Positions 22,746-35,265 are shown, numbered from the stretch's first letter. The stretch is DNA of 64,000 bases from Siphonodentalium dalli (GCA_032622095.1 CP136062.1:152390875-152454874); one strand, 5' to 3'. Notes: generated by a model not told the origin, from the sequence alone. Numbers and translations: made by a program.

Positions 22746-23177
22746 AATAAAACACCCGATGTGTTTATAAATATTTTATTCTCAAAAAAAAAATTCGGTA
22801 CAATTCAACAAATTGTTCAACATCATCTTCAAAATGTTCATTGGTTAACTTGTGTTTCGATTGGTCGTCAATTTGATAAGAACACAAAATGTTCTTAAAC
22901 TCATGGAACTAGGTTGTTTCGAACTAGTTCGATGTGATCCTCGTGCAAATAACTGGTCGACGTTGAATGAATGTAGAATATTATATACATTTATAATTAA
23001 AGATGGATTTGTTTGCGGAGATTGAGATTTATTTTATATTTGACTATAATTATTATTAATTGTCATTTTTGAATCCACCTTGTTTCTTAACACTTTCATG
23101 ACGGGAGCTGCGCTGTTGCAGCATTAAATATCATGTGCCATTGATTCACTTACTTATGCGAGTCTCTCACGGGGAGC

Positions 23178-23300
23178 ATCGCATATATAAGATAATGCAT
23201 TGGCTTACAAGATCAATATTGATTGACCAATGTATTATCTTGTATATGCGAGGCTCTCTATGGGAGACTCGCATATATAAGAGAATGCATTGGAATATGG
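23178..23300. repeat. Hairpin plus third half-copy
   Basis: gcatatataagataatgcat at about 23181 pairs with its reverse complement near 23229-23249 around a 23-bp loop. A further direct copy, gcatatataagagaatgca, is at about 23272. The tatataagaga word echoes the 27-bp satellite at 424-1027. Confidence 0.7.
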
Positions 23301-25129
23301 TTTTCGCAAAACTTCAGGAAGCTCCAGTCATGGAATTAGGGTAAAAACCATAAATGACTCAAATGTCGTATAATGGTACGAGTCTTTGGTTTCTTGTAAA
23401 TCCATATTATAATATTTAAAGTCACGTGGTTACTGATAAATCCATTGTGAGAATATTAAAAGTCACGTGTTTTTTTTTAATCCAATGCTGTGAATTAAAA
23501 AATGTTCTGATAAATCATGTGTATATAGTTCCTGATATAATCCAGTGATTCTTTATGTGTAGTCCAATGCCGTGCAGTTCCATATACTGTATATCTAGTT
23601 ATATGGTATAGTCTATAGACCATATTGCATGTTGAACTTCTATATATATATATATCCTATATTTCGTCGTATGTAGAATCCATGTACATTTGTATATCCC
23701 GTATAATGGCTCTGAGTCCCATATTTGGGACCATCTCCGAGGTTTTGGAGAGAAGTGGTAGTTTAATCTTCTGGCTCTGTTTTGAGTACAAGATGACTGA
23801 TCATCAGATCACTGATGGAATCTCTGTGCACGGAAAGCTTGTGTTTCAGTTTATCACTGCATGCTCTTCATAATATTTAAATCATGGTTTCAAATATCAG
23901 CTCGTGCCGTTATACAACTCGTGTGCTCCGTCAGTCCTCCATTTGTGTACACTAACTGCGTAATATCTCGCCAGTTCCTTAACTTTTCCGTCTCCTGTAA
24001 TATTGCCTGGTCATTCAGAATCCTGAAACAATGAAGATTTAAAATTAATTAATTAAACTTTAGTGAAAATATCTGAAAAGCAAACAGCAACTTAGATCAT
24101 TCGTATATATATAGCGGTCATATTATAAACCGTTTAATACGGATACTTGTTGATATTCTGACTTGTGTTGACAGGGAACTTTATAATATTAAAAACTAAT
24201 GCAGGAACCATTGAATTGATTAATACACGGGAAATTTTCATCATTGTAAGAGACGCAAATCAAAATCGCTCACCAAAGTCTCTTAAATCATGCAATCGCG
24301 AGCTTGGACATTCACCAACCCGTACGTGCAAGACAGATACATAATATACGGTCAGTAATAATGATCTTAGAATAAAGGGTTTGAAACTTATGTGCCGCTT
24401 TAAATTTTGTTTTACCACTGGTGAGACTAGCCCCCAAAACGGATTCTATATTCTTGCAACTCAAAAAGATACACGCGTAACTGAGAGAGTTTGAGATTTA
24501 GATAGTGTCACCCTATCCATTTCAGATGACATGCACATATACAATATATCCTTTTCATTTCGATATAGATCGATTATATCTGCATTAGTTCTTGCTAATA
24601 CCATAGATATAAACTTACCTCAATTTCACGATACCACAAAATCCAAAGAAGAAAATCCAAAGAAGACTGTTATTCTATGAAGAATTGATTGAACATTGAG
24701 TTATAAATATCACAGACAAATAGATACAGTAAACAGACACAATGCAGAGTGTGATTTAAATGAGGCCAAAATTAACTGGCTTTCCATGCGTGGTAACTTA
24801 GCACAGATGTTATTCCATCCAAATATTCCATCCAAAAGTCACATAAGTCTACCATAGCAATGGTATTGTATTACACCCAGCAGACTATTTGATAGACAAA
24901 TCACAGCATGATACATGTCGGGGAAGTCGCTCGCGCGTAGTCATAAACGCTGGTGTTTTAGACATACATCAATATATAAACGCTGGCGTTTTATACCATA
25001 CGAAACAAGTGCAATTAGCCATAAATATTTGTTTAAAACATTTATTACCACATATATTTATTTTAAAGTTAATTTGTAGTTGAATTAATAAATTGGACAA
25101 TTGTATTCAGATTTTAAATTACAGTGCTG
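23301..25129. other. Transposon interior, no gene seen
   Basis: AT-rich. Includes a dispersed-repeat fragment (about 24222-24330) shared with 1225-1325. The palindromic words ataaacgctggtgtttta and ataaacgctggcgtttta lie near 24940-24995. No open frame with a known domain. Confidence 0.5.
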
Positions 25130-25275
25130 CACTGTCGAAGATAGTAATGCAACTGTTTAAAACATGTCGAATGTTTTATTATAAACACTAGCGATTTCAT
25201 ATTATACAAATAAACACATGATCCGTATATTTATAAACACTACCAATTTTAATAAAACATGTGACACGTTTATAT
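25130..25275. repeat. Right subterminal palindrome array
   Basis: aaaacatgtcgaatgtttta, ataaacactagcgattt, ataaacactaccaatttt and aaaacatgtgacacgttta occur inside the right end, mirroring 22430-22745. Confidence 0.7.
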
Positions 25276-25823
25276 ATCTTCAAATTTTTAGCAGTGTACG
25301 GGCGCTAAACCTTCACATAAACCGTATGGCGAAATGTACTGATTCCTACGGGCGCTAAACGTTCACATAAACCTTATGTCGAAATGTACTGATTCATACG
25401 GGGGGTAATCGTGTGAATGTAGAGGGTGCATGTTTGATTATATCAGGATGAAAGCGGATGCTTTATATAAGGTCTGATCTGCCCACAAGATTATACAATC
25501 TGCACCTAGACATACTGGACATTCACTATTACGCTTAAATCGCCCCGGAGTTTTGTAGCGTCATTTCCGGAAGTTCATTTGACGTTAAAATACTCGCTTT
25601 CGTTGCTTGTAAAGTGCAGCAGACAGACTATGTGTCAGGGAGTAATGTCCGACGTCACGCGATTAGCTCCTTATGGGATATGATGCATGTTTCTATATCT
25701 CCGATGTGGTGATTCGCCATCACGTCACGCGATACATGTCCCGTTGCATGATTGTTGCAGACGCCGTGAATATATCGGGTTTCGACCAGGAATAATGTCA
25801 TCCTCGAAGCCTGCTGCCGGGAA

Positions 25824-26309
25824 ACTGTCGTAAAGTATTGGCTAATACAATTTCTTTACCACAAATCTCACCCAATTGCGCACAATTGGACCCTCATCCC
25901 CCAATAAAGTCACCACTATAAACTGCAAACTATGCAAATTGAACCTGGTGTTACAAGATTTCGCCGTTCCAGAGATTACAGTAATTACATGGAATTCTCA
26001 TTATCTGACTGGGTGTAATGAAAGACTTTTATCAGCAGTTTTCAACAATATGCAAATAAAGGCTCTTTATGCTAACCATATCAGGAAAAGTCTACAAAAA
26101 TGCTCTTTGTTGTTACTGGATTAGATTTCGGTGCAACTTGTCAGATATTCGATTTTGAAGATCCAACGAATCCTACCGAAAGATATTCGGCATTACTCGG
26201 TTTGACATCTGGGCATACCCCGAACAGATCCCCGATTTGTAACATCACTGAGCTACGGGACATAACTCTAATCCATACATGCCAAGTTTCATCCATATAT
26301 TGCGCCGTA
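25824..26309. other. No supported gene
   Basis: Contains one copy of the ggctctttatgctaaccatatcagg-type motif at about 26061. Two short plus-strand open frames (25876-26124, 26100-26312) have no recognisable domain. Confidence 0.45.
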
Positions 26310-26690
26310 TAGGAATCAGGGAGCTAAATGTATTCCAGAATCGGGGAGCGAGTGTACCGTGGAATGCCAGAGGTGAAGATAGCCGAAGAATGGCTTTCAA
26401 CTGATACACGTGACACGTTATTAAAGGATGAAATCTTGTTTATTTTATCTGTACATCATATCTAAATAATTTAAATTGGTTAATTAATGGGGGAATGGAT
26501 TTTTGTGAGTGGGAAATATATTAACGAGCTGCTGTAGTTCTGGTTTTATTTTCCAGATGAAATTTGGCTGTGGGATAGCCCGGTCGTACACTTGGGGATT
26601 TATTTTAAAAAGTAAACACATTAGTGGCCTGTAGGCTTCATTTCAGTGAATTTGGCTGAAACGTTTACACTGTCGTCTATTTAGTTGTTA
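26310..26690 (+). repeat. ~400-bp direct repeat, copy 1
   Basis: Matches 27463-27900: ggggagcgagtg, ggatgaaatcttgtttattt, taatgggggaatggattttt, gctgctgtagttctgg and ggctgaaacgtt. The open frames of the two copies do not agree, so it is not coding. Confidence 0.9.
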
Positions 26691-27462
26691 TTCCTATACG
26701 AAAACATTTGAATTTGACGAAATTTCACGTCTCGCCAAGATAAGTTGTTAATTTCATATTTTCAAATGATCATGGCGACATGTTGGACAGATTTAAAGAA
26801 ACTCATGGATCCATCTGTAGATAGTAAAGAAAGAGATAAATCTCGGAGTTATGCATGGGGGTAGGTACCATGAGGGGATCAGGGGGTATACAGCCCCACC
26901 CCCATTTCGACGAATGTTAGCCCAAAGCTGACAGTGGTTGACCTGATAGCTTCCGACACTCAGTTGCCCCTATCGGGGATCGTACACCCCCACAAAGATG
27001 GGGGTGGCGCACCACCACTGGAGTTACTGTCGTGTAAGACTGTCATGGCAGGTCTGCTATTGTCTGATTGACTTTTGGTTGCTTCATATTGCTATTTAAG
27101 TATTTTTAATTGTCAATTTCTGTTAATTTAGGTAAATTTGTATTATAAAGTGCCAACTATTGCATGAAAAGGGTTAAAATTTGACAAGATATCCCTCTCA
27201 AAATGTAGATTAACATTTCCTCTTTAATTTAGTAATATTAGGGTGTATGAGGGAATTCCGCATATTTCAGTTTGTACGAGATACATCAGGTAGTCAAATT
27301 GAAAAAAAAATGTTTTGGCTTTATTTTGAAGATTGAAACAAATTTTCAGGAGACCTCATATTTAAAAAATAAAACCAATACTGCCCGATATAATTTTGGT
27401 TTCAGTAAGGTCTATATTTGGATAAAATACTATAAGAAACGCTGTGTAGTACACACATATAT
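26691..27462. other. Spacer between direct repeats
   Basis: No gene. A C/G-rich inverted patch (agccccacccccatt near 26890 versus aagatgggggtggcg near 26995) can pair over about 100 bp. Confidence 0.45.
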
Positions 27463-27900
27463 ATAGGAACCAGGAAGCTAAATGTGTTTCAGAGTCGGGG
27501 AGCGAGTGCAAAGTGGAATGCTAGAGGTGATGGTAACTGAAGAATAGCCTTCACCTGATACACATGACACGTTATTATAGGATGAAATCTTGTTTATTTT
27601 ATCTGTACATCATATCTAAATAATTCAAACTGATGAATTAATGGGGGAATGGATTTTTTGTGAGTGGGAAATGTATTTAACTAGCTGCTGTAGTTCTGGG
27701 TTTTTCCAGATAAAGTTTGGCTGTGGGATAGCCCTGTCGTACACTTGTGGATTTATTAAAAAAACTAAACACATGACCTATTTTTCTTGAATTTTCGTGA
27801 TCAACTGGTGTCTATCTAGCTGGGTAAACATAACTGGAGTGGCCTGCAGGCTTTATTGTAGTGCATTTGGCTGAAACGTTAAACCTGTCGTCTATGGGAA
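27463..27900 (+). repeat. ~400-bp direct repeat, copy 2
   Basis: Same as 26310-26690 but carries about 60 extra bases (27774-27838). Either copy 1 lost them or copy 2 gained them. Confidence 0.9.
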
Positions 27901-29390
27901 ACCACTTAGCTCAGTGATTCGTATAGGTTAATATGATAATACGCAAGCGTAATTAACGAACCAAAGCTAAAACAATCACACAAGGGTTTCTGCATGTAGC
28001 GTTTAAAATAATTTTTGTCAAAATCACTTTATAGATTCCCACCAAATAAGACTCACATGCATAAGGCTTATGTTTGGTGGGGTAATTATAAATAGTTAGA
28101 TATGTTGTCGAGAGTGCATGGAACTGAAACTAACCATTATATTACTTGGCGTGCTGGGGGGAGCTCTCCGCTTCAGATACTCAGGATGTTCATTTCATTC
28201 ATAACATGTCATCATATCAATTTCAACGATAGTAGACAAACAACGTCATCGTGTAACTTTCATCATTGACCGAATTCGCGTGGAACTGAATGTATCTTCT
28301 GCTTTTGGGTTTTCATTCTATTCAAGAAAATAGGATATATATGGATTATCAGATGCATGTAAGTATGCAGACTTATGATAACACTCAAATCCATATTAAA
28401 TATTATCTTATTTCCTTTCGCACGGTACAGTCTCTACAGAAACATGCAGTATTGATCAACTGCTGTGCATCAATTGGAAAATAAAGCTCTGAGATACACG
28501 TAGATCGTGTTTAGTTGTGGTGATTTTAGTTTATTTAAAAATAATATTAAAACTTCCTAGGGTCCGATGATTTGATCCAGTAGAGTGCCGGAATAGACCC
28601 GTTATACATTCATTATGGACTTACTTTCCCTTATAAATAAAAACAAATAAATGATTTTATGACTTTTATATAAATAGGAGAATGTTGCACGTCGACTGAT
28701 TTGGGTTGGCCTCTTGACAGCCGATTACGACATTAATGCTTTAAGCCCACCGATCTACTGTGCGACATTCGCGCTCGCGAAATTCAAAACAACAGCGTCG
28801 TATTAGATAATAATTGGTGACGTCACAAAATCAGATATAGTCTATATACGACCCAAAGCATCCGGCTTTGGTTCGTTATAAGCAACTAAATAATTGAAAT
28901 TATGCCCCTTGGCATTTGTGTAGGGAAATTCGAGTCAGCATAAAAAAATACCGGCAGCTGAATGGTGTATAATATCTTCGGTTGTTTAATGTGAAAGAAA
29001 AAAGAAATTGATAGGCTATGTTAATTCCTTGGCCATTTGTGTAGGATTTTTCGTCAAGCGTCTACGTTGATCGCCAGTTTTGGGTAGGGGGTGGTGGTAT
29101 TTTTCTATACTGAAATGTTTTGCACAAACGGGGGTAGTTGTGGAAATTCCAATTTATTCCAGGAATAAGAATGGTAAGGCACCATTTCTTTTTTGACAAC
29201 TTATATCCGACGTGGAGTTCGAAACGCCAAAATATTTCAAGTTTGGCTCAGTTACGCAATGAATCGTGTGCATGGCTTAACCCTAACACTGTCGCCTTTG
29301 GGAAATAATTAGTTAATTGTAGCCTATAAACGAGACCAGTGAGTCGTACCACATTGTATACATCCAACACCGTTCCGCGCTTTCAATGTT
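27901..29390. other. Non-coding stretch
   Basis: No supported gene. A short hairpin lies at 28036-28082 (cccaccaaa / tttggtggg arms). The word ggcatttgtgtagg recurs at about 28912 and, as ggccatttgtgtagg, at 29031. The rest is unremarkable. Confidence 0.5.
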
Positions 29391-29508
29391 ACAGGTCAAA
29401 GTTCCGGAGTAGCATTCCATATATGGAGCTTTTGAATATTCATGAATTCCATATATGAATATTCAAAACTTCATATATGGAATTTTATTCCAGAACTTTG
29501 ATCTGTAG
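29391..29508. repeat. Imperfect palindrome
   Basis: acaggtcaaagttccgga and its arm continuation ttccatatatgg pair with ccatatatggaatttta and ccagaactttgatctgt. Arms are about 55 bp with several mismatches, and a cat-gaattc centre. Confidence 0.85.
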
Positions 29509-30431
29509 CACTTAAATCACTGAATGGGGGCTGGATGGATTCAATATGGTAGCGACGCAGTAATTTCGCTTATTGAAGGAACAAAGACCACGGAAAGTCG
29601 AAACGTGAACTGTGTACCTGGTAGGTTTTTTAATGTCTGTTTTGTAACGTTGGTGGTTCTACGTTCTATGTTCGGTGACTGTTGAACGCCAAAATAGGCT
29701 AGGCCTATATAAATATCGTCTGCAACCTATAAACCTATAAACCTATAAACGAGACCACTGAGTGAGTCGTACCATATTGGATGCTGGATGAATCAAATAT
29801 GGTACGAATCAGTGGTCTCATGATTGTTAAAAAAACTATTTTATTTCATGATTGACTGGCTTAACTTTAGTTTTCTTTTAACTGAAATAACCACACAAGA
29901 TGAAAAAATAAAATATAATAATAAAAAAAAAATAACACAATAATAAGACGGTTTAACCACCACCAACATGGCAACAACAACTTGAACAGCATTCAAAAAA
30001 CATATTCATCGGTTATTTAATTATCAATTCAATAATGAATTGTTAATTCATCGTCATTCTACATACGGTCTAATAGTAGTTTGAACAATAGAGGTAAAAT
30101 CAAATAAAACACAACTGCAGTTAACATCTATCAAAACAACAACAAAGTAAGGTAAGTGTATTGTTAACCTCCTCAATTTAGGAGAGCATATATACAAATG
30201 ACAATTATATACAAGTTACATAAATATGCATGCAAATGTAATACTAGTCACAATATTAATATAACAGTGTTTATGCCATGTCACACGCATGCGGCCAGGT
30301 CTGACATTTTCAAATTCCATGTGTTAAGGTGGTCGGTGATAATCTAATATAGAAATGTCAGTTGTCAACAACAACAACAACAACAAAAACAAAAACAAAA
30401 AACAAAAAAACAAAAAAAACAAAACCAAACC
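29509..30431. other. Non-coding; small repeats and A-rich tract
   Basis: Three tandem acctataaa words at 29729-29751. An inverted pair at about 29752-29823 (gagaccactgag / cagtggtctc; accatattgga / tcaaatatggt). An A-rich stretch at 29890-29940. A (CAA)n to (CAAAAA)n tract at 30368-30425, which could be the (TTG)n-type tail of the minus-strand LINE upstream. Confidence 0.5.
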
Positions 30432-30735
30432 TGATTAGCAATATCACATGCGTGTGATTTAGCGAAATAAAATTTCCGAATAAAATATTTATTGCAGATC
30501 AAAGTTGAGTATTGGAACTTTCGAATGTGAGTCGTCATATTAACTTGTCGAGTGAAAGTTGATGAGCGTTTCTGGAAATAAATTAGCAAAATCACATGCG
30601 TGTGATCGAGCGAAATAAAACTTCCAAATAAAATATTTAGTCAACATCAAAGTTGAGTATAAGAAATTGATGATGTGTTTCATCATATCACCGTATCGAG
30701 TGAAATTAGACAAAGATTTCAGACATCGAATTCAG
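30432..30735. repeat. ~156-bp tandem duplication
   Basis: gattagcaatatcacatgcg...atcgagtgaaa-type block at about 30432-30586 is repeated at 30588-30735 (tcacatgcgtgtgat, gcgaaataaaa, atcaaagttgagtat, cgagtgaaa). It lies downstream of the LINE ORF on the minus strand and may be part of that LINE's 3' UTR. Confidence 0.85.
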
Positions 30736-30999
30736 AAAGTAGCATGAAAATGGCCTATTTAAGACATATGTCAGGTATAATGTGAATGTGCGTGTATGAT
30801 GGATACTATGTAACAGGCAAATGGCCCAGCTGCATGAAAACAGTTTTGATGTGACAATAGGCGTGTTGCCGATTGCTGGTGATCATGCATTAATTATCTT
30901 TGAACTATCGACCACAATGTACGTGTGTATATATAGAGGTTTCTTGTGTGAATCATTATAGCAAAAACAAATTATTTATAGATAGCTTCGAATTGTCCA
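30736..30999 (-). other. Probable LINE 3' UTR
   Basis: Between the stop of the LINE frame and the 156-bp duplication. No other feature seen. Confidence 0.4.
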
Positions 31000-33900
31000 T
31001 CAGCCGAGACCATCGGGTGTAGATCGTAGAACGTTGACAGCATTGCTCGCATGCAGAAGGAATGTTGCGGTCGAGTCGACGATGAAATCCAGAGGAAAAT
31101 CCGATATATTTAATATGTTACATCTTGAACATAAAAGCATGGCACACAAGTCGTCAACGGTAAGCGAAGCCATGAACATGTATATTGGAATTCCGAATCT
31201 GTTCGTTATGAAATCCCAGTATATGTTTCGCGCATGAATCAATATGCCCGATTGACACGAGAACATGATATGCGTTATCTCACTGTTAAAGCGAACAGAG
31301 CAAAGGTTACAGAGAGTAATGTTGTTGAATGCTGTCCTATTCAGTAACCGGCACAAGTTGACATATTTGGATGATAAATGTGCTTGGGCGTGTACTCGAG
31401 TCCATATTGACCAACAGTCTAATGGATTATGGTGAACTTTTGATAGAACAATTAAATTTGGATCAGAATGTACAGCACAACGCCATGAGTTAATATAATA
31501 ATTTTGCACAGCTGTTTTAGCAATCCTCTTCCACACTTCTTTTGCTGGGAACAGACCTTCGTCGAGATATTCTAGGAGATAACATTTTAGATTGTATTTT
31601 GCGAGAATTTGAAATATATCATGAACATAGCCGGAAGATGATCTTCTAAACAGACGTTGCTGGTGCGCTTTGAGTAGGAACAGTCTCAGAGGAGTTTGGT
31701 GGTGAAGTGGTAAATGGATAAGGTTTCCAAGAAAGCATAATGTTCGGGTATGAATTTCCTGTTCAATGGGCATCAATCCAAGTAATCCAAGGGACAGTCT
31801 AGTGCTTGCCCTTTTCGGTAGTGACTGGATACTCTTGATACATGTTCGGAGTGATCTTTCCATTATCATGAGACCAGAGGTATATTGCATGGGTAAGAGT
31901 TCTCATCCGTATAATGCTTTCGGCAGAACAACACATTTTAGGATCTGCCTCAGTGAAACAGGAGTCAAAGATGCAGTTAACTGTCTCTTAGCAATTGAGA
32001 AAAATGTTTTGCGCATTTTCAGAGAAACTAAGTGTCCATGTGATTTTCCTGTAGCGAATTTATCTTGTACAATTCCTAAGTGCGTGCTCTCTGTTTTCTC
32101 TGGAATGGTGTTCGGGCCTAAATGCCATGTTCTGTGAGCTTTGGAGTGGCCACTTTTTGACTCGTTAAATACAATAATGTTGCTTTTAGTACAAGAGAAA
32201 GAAAATCGCCACCTGATGCTGTATTGATAACACATGTCGATTAAACTGTCGAGGCCAATTTTAGAGAGGGATATAAGTGTTATATCGTCCGCCGTAGTAG
32301 GTGCCGCGCATGAAATATTATTTATGGAGAGTCCCATTCGTGTGGTCGTTAGGATTTCAAGAAGGTCATTTATGTACACTAAGTAGCAAAAAGGTGAGAG
32401 GATACCTCCTTGCCTTGTTCCTTGGCTAATCACAAAGGAGTTTGACAGACATCCGTTATAACGAACTTGGCTTGTGATGTCACTGTATATGCACTGTAAC
32501 ATGCAAATGGCTTTTCTTGAAAAACCAAGGCGAAGAAACTTGAATAACAGTCCGGTGTGCCATACTTTGTCGAAAGCTTTTTTAGAGTCTAAAAATGCAA
32601 CATAAAGTTTGGAACTGTTTTCATGTGCGTACGATATGGCCTCTTGAAGGACGAAAGTTGTCATGTTACAGCCTACCCTAGATTGAAATCCATTCTGAAG
32701 GTCATGTGGGAATGCAGCCAGTATGTCACTATCCATGAATCGTTTGAGAAGTATGGCTTCAAATATTTTGTATAACACGGGTAGTAATGATATCGCTCGG
32801 TAACTGTCCGGGAGAGTTGCAGGTTTAGGTTCTCCCTTGTATATTGGCACGATAATACCCGCTTTTAACGTCTCTGGAATATATTCAAAATCAAGAAATG
32901 CGTTGAACAACTTGCACAAACACAATAACAAGAGATCCGTTCCATGTCGCACGTGTTCGTTGGTTATACCATCATGACCGCTTGCTTTGCCAGATTTTAG
33001 TTTCCTTATAACATTTTCAATTTCAGCCGAAGTTATGGGAATTCCAAACAAAGGACATGTTTTATGCCCGCTTTTCAAACATTCAGATACTTCCCTCTCT
33101 AGATAGGCTTCAAATAACGTGTCTTCGTGTGCTGGGGAACTGTACAGGTCTTCGAAATATGCGGCCCAGCCAGAAAGAATGTCAGCATGGTTTCTACAGA
33201 CCTGACCGCTGAATTCCATAGCAGAACAGATTGCCGGTGATGCTCCTTTTTGTGGTCGCAATGAACGCCAGAATAACTTATGGTTGTTTCTTGCATGTGA
33301 CTCAAGTGTGTAGCTTAAGTTTCCTTGGTAATTTCGAACTGCATGCCTATGTACCCGCCTAAAATCACGCTTTGCTTGTTTGTGATCCACATACGTCCGT
33401 TTGCATGCGCTACGTGGCTTGCCGTCTTCTGACCACGCACGATACATGGAAATTGCGTGTTTTTTAAGATTATCTAGTTCGGAATTCCAATAGGGCTTTC
33501 TGTGTTGTCGTGTAGATCTAACTGGAACGGCAGAAGATGCAGCTGCATGCAATGCGTCTACAATGTCGTCATAGAAAAATGCGATATCGTGCTTGGAATG
33601 GATCACGCGGTTACACAGATCAGCGCATCTCACATCCAAAGTGTTTTTATACAAAATTGTGTCCATACGGCTCCACAAGTAAGCTATTTTTGTTTGCGTT
33701 GGCTGAATATTATTAGAAATGTCCGGGAGTGTCATCTTGCATGTTACTGGCATATGATTCGAAGTATTGATTGCATTGTCAGACAGAATCCTGCTAATTT
33801 GTATTAAGTCTCTATCACGTGAAGACACCAAAATATGATCAACGAGAGAGGGCTTGTTTGTTAAACAATATGGTATGTGAGAGAATTCATTACCGCCGCA

Positions 33901-34542
33901 CGCGTTGCTTGCTGTTGTAGAAATCAGTTCACAATTATCCAAAAACTGAAGAAATAATTCGGAACGATCATTGAGATCAATGGGCGCAGTGTTTAACGAC
34001 CCTTTCGGTATGTGAGCGTTAAAGTCCCCCATTATTATCACACTTCCTTCTGCAGAGTACATCGCACATAGTTCCACTAAAGATTCGAGGCATTCACTAA
34101 AATAGTCATCTCCGTGATTTGTGTTAGGGAGGTAGACTTGAATAATTGTCAGAATGTGTTTGTCCATTATCAACTGGACACCAACGAATCTATTCTCGTC
34201 GATACTGATTGCTGTGCATTTATGTTGAAGGGAATTGTGAATAAGCAATCCAACACCGTCTCTTGTGAACTTTCCACCTGTTTTTGTTTTAATTACAGTT
34301 CCTGGCTTGGCTGTGTATATATATTTGTCACTTAAAGTGTGTAAAAAACACAAGTTTTCTGAGTCTAGCCAGTGTTCTGATACGCCAACAATTTGATAGC
34401 TCTCACGTTTAAGAATGTCAGATAAATATGAAGCGCTACCTTTTATCCCTGTGGCATTCCACGTGAAAATTCCAATTTCAGAAATTGTAACCATGGATAG
34501 TATTTTAACGAGCGCGTTTGTGCCATGGGCGACAGTAGGCAC
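31000..34542 (-). pseudogene. Near-intact LINE ORF2 (endonuclease + reverse transcriptase), one in-frame TGA
   Basis: A single reading frame runs from 34542 to 31000, broken only by TGA at 31905-31903. The first 879 codons carry an APE-type endonuclease at residues ~20-270 (TWNATG 27, E56, GDFNAH 172, DHIL 235, SNHMPV 261). The RT spans about 510-790 (GKASGHDGITNEH, PIYKGEPKP, the FLDSKKAFD box at 650-658, QGTRQGGILSP 707, catalytic TADD at 750-753 in place of the common YADD). The last 296 codons after the stop hold a C-x2-C-x9-H-x4-C cluster (194-212), usual near LINE C-termini. The protein nicks target DNA and copies LINE RNA. The start is uncertain: Met1 or Met18. The decayed LINE at 58.4-60.9 kb is a relative. 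Clade unresolved. Confidence 0.92.
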
Positions 34543-34760
34543 CTATTGGCCAGAAACCAGTGTCTATTAATGGATAACTGTGGTCCTTAATTACATTGAG
34601 TTGTGCACAGACCATGTCCCCCGGAGACACCCGAATCGTCGCGGCTTCCCCCAGAGACACCCGACTCGTCTCGGCAAATCAAAGATCCGCCTCGTTGCAT
34701 ATCCGTGCTTGATGTCTGCATTTCTTGTTAGCGAGCTGTTCTGATCTGTGACCACGGAAC
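34543..34760 (-). other. Probable LINE 5' UTR with 30-bp tandem repeat
   Basis: A 30-bp unit (tccccc-gagacacccga-tcgtc) is repeated twice at 34617-34676, just upstream of the LINE ORF. Short 5' UTR repeats are common in LINEs as promoter units. The extent of the element beyond here is not determined. Confidence 0.45.
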
Positions 34761-35159
34761 ACGCTAGTGATTACCATACTATGTTTAGTTTGAGGTTAAT
34801 TTGAACACCCAACTGGGTTAATACACAAATAATCCAAAATATCAAACCAAAATTTCAGCTATTCATGCATATTATTATATACCGCCTCCGTCTGATTTAA
34901 CACACATATAGATGACGTCATAATCAAATGTTGGTAACGCAAAAACTAACTGCGTGAAAAATGTTCAAATGTAATTTTAAATCTTCACAAAAACTAATGC
35001 AGGGCTGAAGAAATTCACCAAGTTAATATAACTACACATACATTTGTGAAAACATTCTGTGAATATGACATGTGTAACATAATAATATGTAACGTAACAG
35101 GAGACTAAAAGTAAAATTGATGATTTCAATTTTAGTTAAACTCTCCGTGCAGGTAAACA
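34761..35159. other. No gene seen
   Basis: AT-rich flank. A small hairpin, taaaattgatgatttcaatttta, lies near 35113. Confidence 0.45.
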
Positions 35160-35265
35160 AAACGAGCTTCTATAATGGGGTATGATGCACGTGTCTATCT
35201 CCGATGTGGTGATTCGCCATCAAGTCAAAAGATAAACGTCCCACTGAATGTCACAGAAGCCGTGT
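35160..35265. repeat. Fragment of the 421-bp unit
   Basis: atgatgcacgtgtctat, ctccgatgtggtgattcgcc and cacagaagccgtg match the 25670-25770 part of the composite element in the same orientation. No other part of the element is attached. Confidence 0.8.

Larger units (their letters stand above)
22394..25296. mobile_element. TA-flanked CACTGC...GCAGTG DNA transposon, 2.9 kb
   Basis: Ends are cactgcaaaaaat and, reverse complemented from the right, cactgctaaaaattt. TA lies on both sides (22392-22393, 25297-25298). Removing the element and one TA restores the interrupted 50-bp minisatellite unit (gattccta + cgggcgctaaa), which proves insertion and fixes both boundaries. Subterminal arrays of short palindromes lie inside both ends. 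The interior contains no transposase frame. A TA duplication suggests IS630/Tc1/mariner-type integration, but these termini and the palindrome arrays are not something I can assign to a named family. Confidence 0.85.
21850..25823. mobile_element. Composite minisatellite-bearing element, right copy (inverted, interrupted)
   Basis: Reverse-complement counterpart of 3430-4895: tail (21850-22090), palindrome (22095-22144), a 50-bp minisatellite (22170-22393, resuming at 25299-25395), then about one copy of the 421-bp unit (25400-25823). It is split by the transposon at 22394-25296. The element ends near the gcctgctgcc word at 25823. Confidence 0.7.

Noticed and set aside
30368..30425. Gene ending in poly-Cys on the minus strand (30365-30595)
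   Set aside because: Cys/Phe run is translation of the CAA/CAAAA tract.
31034..34335. Plus-strand open frames opposite the LINE
   Set aside because: Shadows of the minus-strand LINE coding sequence.
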